Shown here piece by piece: positions 1-9,221 of a stretch of DNA of 64,000 bases. The DNA is taken from NCBI RefSeq assembly GCF_050433125.1, contig NZ_JBNPXV010000003.1:248001-312000 (forward strand), given 5' to 3'. Under the pieces are notes generated by a model. It saw only the letters and a list, made by a program, of their open reading frames with translations, was not told the DNA's origin and made no database searches. The first letter of the stretch is position 1. Each line of letters starts with the position of its first letter. The position numbers and the translations under genes are program-made. This DNA comes from Roseimarinus sediminis (GTDB taxonomy: Bacteria > Bacteroidota > Bacteroidia > Bacteroidales > Prolixibacteraceae).

Positions 1-1
1 T

Positions 2-1147
2 GGCGGGATGATCCATCCGCGGCACATCATTTCAACCATTCTGCAAAGTTTCATTGCCATGGGAATAGTAAGCATTCTTTGGGTGGTAGTGGGCTTTAGT
101 CTCGCATTTGGCGACAGCCTTGGCGGTGAAGGTGCAGGCATTATCGGAAATCCGGCCACCTTTTTCATGTTCCGGGGCGTACATGGTCAAACCCATACCG
201 ACCTCGCCCCTACCATTCCACTGGCGCTCTTTGCCATGTTTCAGTTAAAATTTGCCATCATTACACCGGCGTTGATCACCGGCTCGTTTGCCGGAAGGGT
301 GCGCTTCAGGGCCTACATGCTTTTTATCTGTCTCTTCACCCTTTTCATTTATGCACCACTGGCACACATGACCTGGCACCCCAACGGCTTGTTCCGCAAC
401 TGGGGCGTACTCGATTTTGCCGGTGGTACGGTGGTACACATGTCGGCAGGATTTGCAGCCCTGGCCGGAGCCATTTTCCTGGGCAAACGCAAGGACTACA
501 ACAAACCCATGCAACCTGCCAATATTTCGTTTGTATTGCTTGGTGCCGGATTGCTCTGGTTCGGATGGTTTGGTTTTAACGCCGGATCGGCACTGGGAGC
601 CAATGCCACAGCCACCCTGGCACTGCTCAATACCAACACCGCCTCGGCAGCAGCCATGCTGGCCTACATCTTTTTCGATGCCGCACGCGGCAAAAAACCA
701 TCAGCCATGGGAGCTTCCATCGGCCTCGTCATCGGGCTGGTAGCCATTACCCCGGCCGCCGGCTTTGTCAATGTGGGTTCAAGTATCTTTATTGGGGTAG
801 TGGCAGCCATCATCAGCAACCTGGCCATTAACTACTTTGGGCATCACAAAAACATCGACGACACGCTCGACGTATTTCCGGCACACGGTGTGGGTGGCAT
901 CACAGGCATGATACTGACAGCTGTTTTCGCCAGTGGCACAGGGCTTATTTACGGTGAATTCCGCACTTTTGGATTTCACATTCTGGCGCTGATCATTGTG
1001 ACTATTTTTGCACTCGGAGGATCCTTCCTGCTTTATTGGATCACCGATAAAATAATTGGTATGCGCGTTTCGGCCCACTCCGAAAAAGTGGGACTCGACC
1101 TTAGTCAACACGACGAGAGCTATGGTTTTGAATACAAAAAACCGTAG
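2..1147 (+). CDS. amt: Ammonium transporter, Amt family (5'-truncated)
   Basis: Inner-membrane channel for ammonium/ammonia uptake. The reading frame is already open at base 2 and reads GG before the first ATG at 8, matching the family's YGG(M/L)V segment, so the N-terminus (signal and first helices) lies outside the window. About 381 residues remain, nearly all hydrophobic helices. Both pore histidines of the twin-His pair are visible, in VVHMSAGF and FPAHGVGGI, and the GFNAGSALGAN segment is typical. The C-terminal tail (HSEKVGLDLSQHDESYGFEY) is the usual conserved cytosolic end. A GlnK partner would be expected nearby but is not in the window. Family assignment is secure. Confidence 0.95.
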   Translation, partial: GGMIHPRHIISTILQSFIAMGIVSILWVVVGFSLAFGDSLGGEGAGIIGNPATFFMFRGVHGQTHTDLAPTIPLALFAMFQLKFAIITPALITGSFAGRVRFRAYMLFICLFTLFIYAPLAHMTWHPNGLFRNWGVLDFAGGTVVHMSAGFAALAGAIFLGKRKDYNKPMQPANISFVLLGAGLLWFGWFGFNAGSALGANATATLALLNTNTASAAAMLAYIFFDAARGKKPSAMGASIGLVIGLVAITPAAGFVNVGSSIFIGVVAAIISNLAINYFGHHKNIDDTLDVFPAHGVGGITGMILTAVFASGTGLIYGEFRTFGFHILALIIVTIFALGGSFLLYWITDKIIGMRVSAHSEKVGLDLSQHDESYGFEYKKP

Positions 1148-1924
1148 TAATAAAGTTTACATACGATTTATTCCGGTAAAGATATTTCAGCTGTTTTTTA
1201 CAATGTCAGGAGGCGCGAGCTCCGACTCGCGCATTTTTAAGTATGCAGTCACTCAAACAAGGATGACAACCTTTTCTTTGTCAAAGTGGCAATTGTAATA
1301 TTAGTTATGTGTTCGGCGAGTTGGAATTGAAAATCGGAGCGAAGCGGAGTTAGCTCGCCGCTCCCGGAAGTCCCATTTTCAACAGCCATACGAGGGTTAA
1401 AAACCAGCCCGCCGTTTTCAATCAGACAATTGTTTTCTATTGTGCTCTATTGTTTCTATTGTGATTTTTTTTGAGTGAATAAGTGCTTCAGCGAGTCGGA
1501 GCTTGCGCCTCCCAAACTAGCTTTCAACTTTAACCTTTGGAGATGAAGTCGGAGCAACCCGGCACAGATTAAATTGCGACTCCTATGCCTGTCAACATGA
1601 AGCCAAACGTAAATCTAATTATTTCTGCGTGACAACTATTTCCATTCACACCCCAAATAGCGCCATTCACTCAGGGAATCACGCAATTCACACAATTTGT
1701 TTCACAATCTCTTAAAAGTTAGCTTACCTAGGAGTGGAGAAGCATTCTGGATTGCCAATGGATAAATATTAAAATAAATACCGTATTCAATCAGCCAAAA
1801 TACAAAACAGGGATTATGTGCCCGGGAAGCAGTCTTTTTCGTAACCATTTACACTGCAAACAGGGGAATATTCTTTGATAATAGTTGGATTGAAAAACGG
1901 CCAGTCACCATAAAAAAAGTACAC
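1148..1924. other. Gene-free accessory stretch (777 bp)
   Basis: No convincing gene. It holds a 22-bp inverted repeat pair (1209-1230 and 1491-1512), a shorter cggcgag/ctcgccg pair at 1314-1320 and 1354-1360, and a run of short ctattgt-type direct repeats around 1436-1462. The rest is AT-rich. It looks like the remains of a small repeat element followed by the upstream region of the gene at 1925. Confidence 0.6.
1209..1512. repeat. Inverted repeat pair, 22 bp arms, REP/MITE-like
   Basis: The left arm at 1209-1230 (starts ggaggcgcgagctcc) and the right arm at 1491-1512 are reverse complements with one mismatch in 22 positions. The arms are about 260 bp apart and GC-rich in an AT-rich setting. 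A degraded internal copy of the gcgagt(c/t)gga core is seen at 1315. No transposase lies between the arms. This resembles a palindromic repeat mobilised in trans or a MITE remnant. The family is not identified. Confidence 0.6.
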
Positions 1925-2191
1925 ATGAAAAGCTATCAGTTGATAATAATTATTCTAATCATTCTGTCTGCCTGCAAACATCAAAACAGGCAGTTAATAA
2001 ATCCTGAGACTGCCAGTTATGAAATAAACGATACGATTTATTACCGATATCTAGTTACAAACAAGATGATTAAAGATTCAGCGATGCAAAGCTTTGTTGA
2101 TTCTTTAAAAAAGCATACACTGATTCAAACACTGAAAACAGCTCGGTTACAATTTTCATCAACGATGTTATTAAAAAGAAAGATTCGCTGA
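1925..2191 (+). CDS. N-terminal part of a split TlpA-like lipoprotein
   Basis: 88 residues beginning with a lipoprotein signal peptide (hydrophobic IIIILIIL then SAC, lipobox Cys 17). The frame ends at 2191, but after a run of six A's at 2107-2112 the next frame down stays open and continues in sensible protein (AYTDSNTENSS...) into the thioredoxin-like ORF that follows. The two ORFs are therefore most likely one gene of about 275 residues, 1925-2751, broken by a one-base shift. The last ~27 residues of this ORF would then be out-of-frame translation. The slip site is ttA AAA AAG, so recoding is formally possible. Confidence 0.6.
   Translation: MKSYQLIIIILIILSACKHQNRQLINPETASYEINDTIYYRYLVTNKMIKDSAMQSFVDSLKKHTLIQTLKTARLQFSSTMLLKRKIR
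2107..2113 (+). other. Frameshift point, A AAA AAG heptamer
   Basis: Here the lipoprotein signal-peptide ORF has to shift -1 to join the thioredoxin-like ORF. In the upstream frame the bases read ttA AAA AAG, which is the classic bacterial -1 slippery heptamer. No strong stem-loop is obvious just downstream. A one-base deletion or a sequencing error in the A tract is an equally good or better explanation. Confidence 0.5.
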
Positions 2192-2223
2192 TTAGATGTT
2201 TCACCTACGATGTACGCATTGGA

Positions 2224-2751
2224 TTGAAGTATCCCGTGCGATCACGGGAATATCCTAAAATTGGCATGTCTGTTCCTGAAAGAGAATTTACTACAATCGA
2301 TGGTGAGCAAATTAAAATTGGGGGGATACAAGACAAGCCTACTGTTATTAATTTATGGTTTATTCGATGTGGAGGATGTGTTGCAGAAATTCCGGCATTA
2401 AACAGACTTTATAAGAAGTATAAAAACAAAATCAATTTTATTGCATTGACTTTTGATGACGAGAAAGAAGTCAGCGTTTTTCTTCAAAAGCAAGCTTTCA
2501 ATTTCAAACACATTGCCAGTAAAAACCAGAAAGACAAGAAATTAAATATTGAACCTTTCATTAATACAATCGAGAGCTACCCCTACCCGGAAAATATTTT
2601 TATCGACCGATTTGGAACGATTCAATATATTGAAGGTGGCCTGGGCAACATGGATAATTTAGACCTGGCCATCAAGCATTTTGAACTGATCATCCAGGAT
2701 TTGCTCCCCTACAAAACAGACGATGCAAATTCGTTGATAGAGGAAAAATAA
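2224..2751 (+). CDS. TlpA-like thioredoxin-fold protein (C-terminal part of a split gene)
   Basis: Thiol-disulfide reductase or peroxiredoxin-like domain. The WFIRCGGCVAEIPALN segment is the thioredoxin active site with CGGC as CxxC, preceded by KPTVINLWF and followed by FIALTFDDEKEV and the typical PENIFIDRFGTIQYIEGG strand. It would act in the periplasm, lipid-anchored through the signal peptide encoded at 1925. The only start in this frame near the domain is a TTG at 2224, and coding-quality sequence extends upstream to about 2107. This supports a frameshift from the 1925 ORF rather than an independent gene. Confidence 0.7.
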   Translation: MKYPVRSREYPKIGMSVPEREFTTIDGEQIKIGGIQDKPTVINLWFIRCGGCVAEIPALNRLYKKYKNKINFIALTFDDEKEVSVFLQKQAFNFKHIASKNQKDKKLNIEPFINTIESYPYPENIFIDRFGTIQYIEGGLGNMDNLDLAIKHFELIIQDLLPYKTDDANSLIEEK

Positions 2752-2817
2752 ACATCGATTGCAGGTTTTTGTACTTTTAAAAGATGGTGTCGATTACGAC
2801 AAAAAAAATAAGTATTT

Positions 2818-3072
2818 ATGGGTAAACGACTTGTGATGAGTACAGTTGAATTAAGAGACATTATTAAAGAACATCTTTCTCACATCGATGATGCATCCTT
2901 TTTGAATGCGATCAAAACGATTATTGAATCAAAACTTTCTGAGGGAGAATATAAATTAAGTGACTTTCAGAAAAAAAGAATTGATTCAGCAAGAAATGAA
3001 TTAAAAGAAAGAAAGACAATCTCACACAACGACTTACAAAAAGAGATTGACCAATGGATAAATACAAAATAG
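2818..3072 (+). CDS. Type II antitoxin-like protein
   Basis: 84 residues, mostly charged helices, with no signal peptide or membrane segment. The N-terminus from MSTVELRDIIKEHL resembles antitoxins of the Bacteroidota RelE/ParE type, which begin with a short helical dimerisation region, and a second possible start is the ATG at 2836. The stop overlaps the start of the toxin reading frame at 3054 by 19 bases, the usual coupled arrangement. It would bind and neutralise the toxin and repress the pair. The partner toxin is frameshifted, so the antitoxin may be an orphan. Confidence 0.65.
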   Translation: MGKRLVMSTVELRDIIKEHLSHIDDASFLNAIKTIIESKLSEGEYKLSDFQKKRIDSARNELKERKTISHNDLQKEIDQWINTK

Positions 3073-3364
3073 AATGGTCAATTGCTGCAAAATCTGACTT
3101 ATTCGACCTTCTGATTTTTATATCCAGAGAAGTAAAAGTGCGACCTATAGTAAAAAATTAAACGCTGAGATTGATAAAGGTATTAAATTGATTTCCCGAA
3201 ATCCTTTAATTGGGACAAAGACTGATTACGATACCGCTAGAGCTTTAATTACAGGAAATTATCAAATTATCTACGAGATTTTTAATCAACTTCTCTTGAT
3301 TATCATGATTTGGGATTGTCGGCAGGATCCTGATGACAAAAGAATAGGGAAAAGAATAAAATAA
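3054..3364 (+). pseudogene. RelE/ParE-family toxin, frameshifted
   Basis: The frame from ATG 3054 gives MDKYKIEWSIAAKSDLFDL, the standard N-terminus of the family, then stops at 3159-3161. From about 3137 the -1 frame continues with TYSKKLNAEIDKGIKLISR, NPLIGTKTDYDTARALITG and NYQIIYEI, and ends with IWDCRQDP, the family's conserved C-terminal strand. A single missing A in the short A run at 3134-3137 accounts for the break. Intact, the protein would have about 103 residues and act as an mRNA interferase or gyrase poison. As written the toxin is dead, unless the break is a sequencing error. Confidence 0.75.
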
Positions 3365-3663
3365 CAACTGGCTCTGATAAGCAGCACGCTGAGCAAGGCC
3401 TGGTGTCCGGTGAGGAGTACCGTCGTTGTCAGGATTAAACCTCACCTGCCAGCTATCGCCTTCAGGTCGATGTACATTACAAAAACTATTTTATTATGAA
3501 TAACATTATTTTATCCACATTTGTCCCCCTGCTCTCCCACGTTTAGCTTTAGCGCAACGAGGTGGGAGTCTTCAAAATCAGCATTTTTCAAGTGCCGGTT
3601 TTGAACTTCTAAAAATACTGCTAACTTTATTTGCTTTAAACCACTTAACACCAAAACCTGTTT
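3365..3663. other. Intergenic stretch with one hairpin
   Basis: No gene is supported. There is an imperfect hairpin at 3534-3568 (ctcccac and gtgggag arms around a 21-base loop) and a locally GC-richer patch at 3380-3470 that contrasts with its AT-rich surroundings and could be foreign. The end is the upstream region of the GH5 gene. Confidence 0.45.
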
Positions 3664-4647
3664 ATGAAAGCAAGTACCTTTACCCTGCTGACCCTGCTCG
3701 GTCTTCTTAGCTTAGCACTCACTTCGTCGGCCTTTTCTCCGGTTAAGAAATACGGACAATTAAAAGTTGACGGCACACACATCGTTTCAGAAAATGGAGA
3801 AATAGTACAACTAACCGGCATGTCATTGTTCTGGAGCCAGTGGATCGGTCAATATTACAACAAAGAATGCATTAGCTGGCTGAAAGAAGACTGGAAATGC
3901 TCGGTAGTGAGAGCCGCCATCGCCGTCGATCAGGGAGGTTATGCCAGCCACCCCAAAGACGAATTCCGCAAAGCGCAAAGAGTGATCGATGCTGCCATCG
4001 ACCAGGGTATCTATGTGATCGTCGATCTTCATACCCATCATGCCGAAGACTATAGCAAAGAGGCCATCGAATTCTTCGGAAAGATTGCAGAAAAATACGG
4101 AAAGCATCCTAACATTATTTATGAAATCTACAATGAACCACTAAAAATATCATGGTCAAAAGTCATTAAGCCCTATTCCGAGAAGGTAATAGCCGCCATC
4201 AGACAATACGACAAAAACAACATCATTGTTTGTGGCACTCCCTACTGGTCGCAAAGAGTAGACGAAGCTGCAATGGATCCGATCGAAGGCAACAACATTG
4301 CCTATACACTTCATTTCTATGCCGGAACCCACGGCGAAGAATTGCGCAAAAGGGGCGACGAGGCAATGGCAAAAGGACTTTGTCTTTTTGTTACCGAATA
4401 TGGCACCACCGAAGCCAATGGTGATGGAAACGTGTATAAAAAAGAAACCCGCGAATGGTACAACTGGATGGACAAACACCACATCAGCCACTGCAACTGG
4501 TCGATTGCCGACAAAAATGAAAGTTCGGCAGCCCTCGTAGAAGGTGCATCGGGAAAAGGTGGATGGAAAATGGAAGACATTAAACCCTCAGGGCAACTGG
4601 TTCGTAAAGAACTGATCAGCAAACACCAACAATATTTCGGGCAATAA
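3664..4647 (+). CDS. Secreted GH5 endo-glucanase (cellulase)
   Basis: Glycoside hydrolase family 5, 327 residues, cleaving beta-1,4-glucan or a related beta-glycan outside the inner membrane. A signal peptide spans residues 1-23 (ending LALTSSA). The TIM-barrel markers are present: VIVDLHTHH near 118, the acid/base in IYEIYNEP (Glu158), LHFYAGTHG near 217, and the nucleophile in FVTEYGTTE (Glu245). Length fits a single catalytic domain of the GH5_2 type with no binding module. It lies 46 bases upstream of a pectate lyase on the same strand, suggesting a small plant-polysaccharide degradation unit. Confidence 0.9.
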   Translation: MKASTFTLLTLLGLLSLALTSSAFSPVKKYGQLKVDGTHIVSENGEIVQLTGMSLFWSQWIGQYYNKECISWLKEDWKCSVVRAAIAVDQGGYASHPKDEFRKAQRVIDAAIDQGIYVIVDLHTHHAEDYSKEAIEFFGKIAEKYGKHPNIIYEIYNEPLKISWSKVIKPYSEKVIAAIRQYDKNNIIVCGTPYWSQRVDEAAMDPIEGNNIAYTLHFYAGTHGEELRKRGDEAMAKGLCLFVTEYGTTEANGDGNVYKKETREWYNWMDKHHISHCNWSIADKNESSAALVEGASGKGGWKMEDIKPSGQLVRKELISKHQQYFGQ

Positions 4648-4693
4648 AAACCCAAATAGCAATACCTCCGTTGAATTGCTTAAGCATCGTGTA

Positions 4694-5794
4694 ATGAGAA
4701 AAATGCTTTTACTTGGATTGTGCGCATTGCTGTTCACCAACACCTTTGCACAAAAGGAGCTGAACACCGACGACGAAGAGCGCACCAACTGGGCGTGGCT
4801 GCTAAAGCAGTCTTCGGCCTGGTACCAATCGGACGAGGCCGCCCGAATTGGAAACAACATCCTGCTTTTTCAACGCAGCTGGGGAGGTTGGCCAAAAAAC
4901 ATCAACATGGCAAGGCAGCTTAGCGACGAAGAGGTACAGTTGGTGCTTGCTCAGAAGAGCAGGAAAGACGCAACCATCGACAATCGAAGCACCTATACCC
5001 ATCTGCGCTACCTGGCCAAACTGTGCAGTGCCACAAACAATGCACGCTATCTCGAAGCTTTTAACAAAGGTTTCGACTACCTGATGGAAGCGCAGTACGA
5101 CAACGGGGGCTGGCCACAATTTTATCCACTGAAGAAAGGCTACTACACCCACATTACCTACAACGACGATGCAATGACCGGCGTGATGAATCTGCTCTAC
5201 GACATCGTTCGGCTGGCGCCCGAATTTGCACTCATGGACAATAAAAGGCAGGAGCTGGCCGCAAGTTCCTTCAAAAAGGGTCTTGACTGCATTTTAAAAA
5301 CCCAAATCATAGTGAATGGTGAACCCACCGGTTGGTGCGCCCAACACGATGAACATACCCTGTTGCCAGCTCCGGCCCGTTCGTTCGAACCGGCCAGCAT
5401 CAGTGGCATGGAAACGGTTACACTGTTAAGGTTTTTGATGAAAATTGAACAGCCCGATGACGCAATCAAAGGGGCCGTTATTTCAGCCTGCAACTGGCTC
5501 GATCAGGCGCGCATTACAGGCAAACGACTCATTTACATTCCCGACAGCACTGCTGCCGAAGGCTATGACCGCATACTTAAGGACGACCCCGAAGGACCCG
5601 ACCTGTGGGCACGCTTTTATTCCATCGAAAACAGCGAGCCCCTTTATGTCGACCGCAGCGGAGAAGTTAAAAAGAACTACAACGACATCTCGTTTGAACG
5701 ACGTAACAATTACGCTTACATCGAACAATTTGCAAAAGTATTGCTCGAGGAGGAATTGCCGGCATGGAAAAAGCGTCAGCAAATTGATGAATAG
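4694..5794 (+). CDS. pelA: Pectate lyase, PL10 family
   Basis: Cleaves polygalacturonate by beta-elimination. The ATG at 4694 was chosen over the TTG at 4676 because it starts directly with a good signal peptide (MRKMLLLGLCALLFTNTFA). The mature protein has the PL10 alpha/alpha-toroid signatures: ILLFQRSWGGWPKN, ATIDNRSTYTHLRYL, YDNGGWPQFYP, HITYNDDAMTGVM and the catalytic-region YDRILKDDPEGPDLWARFY. 366 residues is normal for a single-domain member. It follows the GH5 gene closely and is probably co-transcribed. Confidence 0.92.
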   Translation: MRKMLLLGLCALLFTNTFAQKELNTDDEERTNWAWLLKQSSAWYQSDEAARIGNNILLFQRSWGGWPKNINMARQLSDEEVQLVLAQKSRKDATIDNRSTYTHLRYLAKLCSATNNARYLEAFNKGFDYLMEAQYDNGGWPQFYPLKKGYYTHITYNDDAMTGVMNLLYDIVRLAPEFALMDNKRQELAASSFKKGLDCILKTQIIVNGEPTGWCAQHDEHTLLPAPARSFEPASISGMETVTLLRFLMKIEQPDDAIKGAVISACNWLDQARITGKRLIYIPDSTAAEGYDRILKDDPEGPDLWARFYSIENSEPLYVDRSGEVKKNYNDISFERRNNYAYIEQFAKVLLEEELPAWKKRQQIDE

Positions 5795-5867
5795 ATTGCA
5801 GTAGCTGCTTATTTTTCAACTTGCCAACTTCTATGAATAAAAGACCTGTTCATTTCAATGTTTCGCT

Positions 5868-8800
5868 TTAGCGTTTTATCATTTTCCGGGTAAATAGTTG
5901 CCGATTCGTATTATTTTTAACAATCATCCTGTAGACATAAATACCCGTATTGCACTGAGCACCCCCCGAAACAGAACCGTTCCAGCTAAGCACATGACTT
6001 CCTTCGCTTTGAAAACCGGAATACAGTTCTGTTATTTTTTGCCCCATAAGGTTATATACCGAAATATCAACCCATGCTTTTTCAGCTAGCTCATAATTTA
6101 TATAAGTTACTTCGTAAAACGGATTGGGATAATTCTGCGACAGGGTAAAACTCTTTTTCTCCTGAAAATCTACTATTTTATTGAATGAAGCCTTGTCGTC
6201 TTTTCCGGGCGAACCACCTAAATGAAATGAAGCACGCCAATCGCTATAATCCTTCTGATTACCAATCGGGTTAATATCCACCGGCACCAACGAATAACCT
6301 GTACCATCGGCATCTAAAGGCCATGGTGAATTATTCCCGTAAGTGAGATTGAATATTGTATCTCCTGCATTGCTTTCAAGAAGAAGCTGCTCACCACCAT
6401 TATTAAGGTTACCACTGTACTCACCATCAGGAAGGAAGCCATATCGTTCATAAAAGTGCTCCCAATTGGATGCCAAAACAACAAAACTATCTGCCGGCAA
6501 CAATGTTTCTGATGGAAAAACAAATTCCACACCATCAGTAAAAGAAGCGCCGCCCATATCAAGGGTGGACGAGCCTGTATTTTTAAGCTCTATAAATTCA
6601 AGATCCTTGCCGTCAACAACACCGTCTGCTAATGGATTATAATGAACTTCAGTCACTTTAATGTCTTCAAAATCATCAGCAAAAATGAACGAACCGCTCA
6701 TCATGGCACTCCATGAACCGTTTGAATAAGTACGGGCTTTGATACAAGCCGTTGTTGTTAAACTTATTGGCTCACTATACATCTGCGCGCCATTGGTAAT
6801 TGATGAATTAAGCTGATCACCGGTAGCCAAAGATGTTTCACTATGATCATCCTGCTGTTCCCACTTTGCCGGATCCTGTCCGTTGGTGGTATAATAGATC
6901 ACACCTTCAGCTGATTTCATTGACAAAACATCACCCTTATCAATGTTGTTCTCAGGCGAAAAGGGCTGCTTATTAATAAAAAACTCAGGAGCTTCAATTG
7001 ATGGATATAAACCGGCTGACCTCAACTGATCCAGTAAAACCTGTGTCCTTTCAGGGAAATAAGTGCTAAGCATAAAATCCCGTTGAGTTAACCAATGGTC
7101 GGTATAAGAATACAAATCGAAGGGCCCTGAAGTTTGATAAGGATGAACATCCCTTCGATAGTCGCCCCACCTCGCTGATTCAGCAGTTAAGGCTTTTTCA
7201 ACTTGTAAGGTTCTGTTGTTCCATCGCTGTAATGCAGCTTCGGGTGTTAATACGCCCCCGTTAAAACAATGGTGTTGAACCCTATCCGAAAAAAGTCGTA
7301 CAAAGGTTTCATTTTTCCTTAATTGTTGAAAGATTCGACTGGGACATTGGTCGTTATTCTCATTCAGTACATTCTGATCTACGCTTTTTAATATGTGCTC
7401 GGCATCCCAACAAAAGAAGTTAAACCCTTGCAAAGGGTTATTTCTGTTTTTTGCTGCCGCCCAGTTGTGATGATCCCAATCGGTATTCCCCCCATAAAAA
7501 TTAAGCAACATGTAATCAGCAAGGTTCACCACATCAACAAGGTTTTCATATTCAGGGTTGTACGTTCCATCTGGGTTATTCCCCTGAATGCGCTGATAAT
7601 TAACATCATCTACCACTCCGGAATTAACCACATTCATCAGTTTATTCCAGTTTTCAATAGTGCCATTGGCCACATCCTGATAATCTTTTATCACATCAAA
7701 ATCTTCAGGTTCGCCCTTCAGGTACGATGCTGCAAAATCACTGTCCATTCGTTCGGAGGGAGCATAAATTCCCCAATAAATTCCATTGATAAAAAGATGC
7801 ACGTAAGATGAACGACTCGACACATGCCCAATCGCACGTTGTGTATCTTTGATCCAGATATCGCGTTGATATTGGGCTAGTTTTCTTTCGCCATGACTAT
7901 GATGAATCCATGAAAGTCCAAAACCAGCCCTCAGCACAAGCGAGTTGAACGATGTAGTTGCATCCTCGTCATCAAACAGTGGATATTGTAGTTTTGACGT
8001 ACCATATTCATTTCGAAAAACCAGTCGAAATGAGTGTTTGGGCGATTTCTCCGGGAGTCTGGAATGACCTCCATGCAAACGTATACCACAATTAAGCTGA
8101 ATCGATTCTGATTCGCCTAAAGGGATATACTCCATCGATGCCGGACGTTCCCAGCCTTTACCAATACCACTGCCAACGGGAGCCCCAGTATATATGTATA
8201 TTCCTCCTGAATCGGGATCACTTGAATGGGAAAATAAATAATCAATATCAGCAACCAACGACATAACAGGAAGGCTTTTTAATCCTTCAATTACACTTGC
8301 CGCGAATACCGGATCCGACATCATTTCAGGGTCCATTTCATAATCCGCAACAGCCGTTCCGCTAATACCTGAATAGGATCCCCAGTTTACAGGATACCCG
8401 GCCGGAGTGTTGCCCTGGTGAATGACATCCCGGGGAAAAATATAGGACTGAGTAATTACGCGGCTGGAATTATTTCCATTGACAACAGCAACTGCGCGGA
8501 CAATCGTTGTGGAATCAACAGGAATGGGCGAAGTATATAGTAATGCATCTTCAACAGAAGGGGTATTCCCGTTAAGGGTATAAAAAACTTTTGCATCTTC
8601 AACTAATGCTTGAATTTCCAGCATAAAAGGCTCATCAAATACACCATGCTTTGTACTAAAAATCGGATCGGGAACCAGCACTTCACCCTCTTTGTTATCA
8701 CCCCCTGGTGTCGGCACTGCAAGCAGCTGGTATACTCCATCATAATAACCATAGGAAATATCTGATTTTTGTTCCGGGAAGGCAGGATAAAATTCATTTA

Positions 8801-9200
8801 CAATGGTTCCATCAGGATCGACAAGCGCCAAATACTCGCCGCTGGCATTCAATTTAAAATTGGTATGCAACTCACTACCCGCCATTGAACGATCTTTGCC
8901 CGATGCGAAGATCAATAAAAAATCATGTGCTTTAATACTGATTTCAGGAAGCTTCCATTGGTGCAGCTGATTTCTGTCATCAGTCAGGTACCAGCCTTCT
9001 AGCTCAAGCGATTCACCTTCCGGATTATACAGTTCAATCCAGTCGCTGAAATCACCATCGGCATCCTGAATGATACTGCTGTTTGAAGCCATCAATTCAT
9101 TGATTCTTACCTGCAATGTTTGACCAGATGATGCCAGTGTAAACATACAGTATAACAAGCTTAAAATTATCCTGAAGCTATTTTTAATTTGTTTAATCAT
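5868..9200 (-). CDS. CotH-kinase-like secreted protein with lamin-tail domains and T9SS C-terminus
   Basis: 1110-residue exported protein. Order: signal peptide 1-26; lamin-tail domain about 29-130 (INELMASNSS, DWIELYNPEG); chitobiase/Fn3-like segment about 190-255; CotH-like kinase region about 300-690 (RLHGGHSRLPEKSPKHSFRL, FINGIYWGIYAPSERMD, FFCWDAEH); a second chitobiase-like segment near 760-840; a second lamin-tail domain about 855-975; and a C-terminal type IX sorting domain from about 1015 (SQNYPNPFYEVTYINYEL, ending RKMIKR). Such proteins are extracellular and presumably surface-bound. The CotH fold can phosphorylate protein or bind cell-surface partners; the substrate is unknown. 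It lies 21 bases behind the antiporter on the same strand. Confidence 0.88.
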   Translation of the reverse strand: MIKQIKNSFRIILSLLYCMFTLASSGQTLQVRINELMASNSSIIQDADGDFSDWIELYNPEGESLELEGWYLTDDRNQLHQWKLPEISIKAHDFLLIFASGKDRSMAGSELHTNFKLNASGEYLALVDPDGTIVNEFYPAFPEQKSDISYGYYDGVYQLLAVPTPGGDNKEGEVLVPDPIFSTKHGVFDEPFMLEIQALVEDAKVFYTLNGNTPSVEDALLYTSPIPVDSTTIVRAVAVVNGNNSSRVITQSYIFPRDVIHQGNTPAGYPVNWGSYSGISGTAVADYEMDPEMMSDPVFAASVIEGLKSLPVMSLVADIDYLFSHSSDPDSGGIYIYTGAPVGSGIGKGWERPASMEYIPLGESESIQLNCGIRLHGGHSRLPEKSPKHSFRLVFRNEYGTSKLQYPLFDDEDATTSFNSLVLRAGFGLSWIHHSHGERKLAQYQRDIWIKDTQRAIGHVSSRSSYVHLFINGIYWGIYAPSERMDSDFAASYLKGEPEDFDVIKDYQDVANGTIENWNKLMNVVNSGVVDDVNYQRIQGNNPDGTYNPEYENLVDVVNLADYMLLNFYGGNTDWDHHNWAAAKNRNNPLQGFNFFCWDAEHILKSVDQNVLNENNDQCPSRIFQQLRKNETFVRLFSDRVQHHCFNGGVLTPEAALQRWNNRTLQVEKALTAESARWGDYRRDVHPYQTSGPFDLYSYTDHWLTQRDFMLSTYFPERTQVLLDQLRSAGLYPSIEAPEFFINKQPFSPENNIDKGDVLSMKSAEGVIYYTTNGQDPAKWEQQDDHSETSLATGDQLNSSITNGAQMYSEPISLTTTACIKARTYSNGSWSAMMSGSFIFADDFEDIKVTEVHYNPLADGVVDGKDLEFIELKNTGSSTLDMGGASFTDGVEFVFPSETLLPADSFVVLASNWEHFYERYGFLPDGEYSGNLNNGGEQLLLESNAGDTIFNLTYGNNSPWPLDADGTGYSLVPVDINPIGNQKDYSDWRASFHLGGSPGKDDKASFNKIVDFQEKKSFTLSQNYPNPFYEVTYINYELAEKAWVDISVYNLMGQKITELYSGFQSEGSHVLSWNGSVSGGAQCNTGIYVYRMIVKNNTNRQLFTRKMIKR

Positions 9201-9221
9201 TGGTCGTAAGTTGAGCTATTG

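Noticed and set aside
3245..3445. 66-codon minus-strand ORF in the accessory region
   Set aside because: It runs antisense through the toxin remnant and has no recognisable family pattern; the GC-richer end could be foreign debris but not a supported gene.
5868..9200. Large antisense and overlapping ORFs throughout the long CotH, dnaK and RND genes
   Set aside because: They are frame shadows of strongly conserved proteins, with no family signature of their own.
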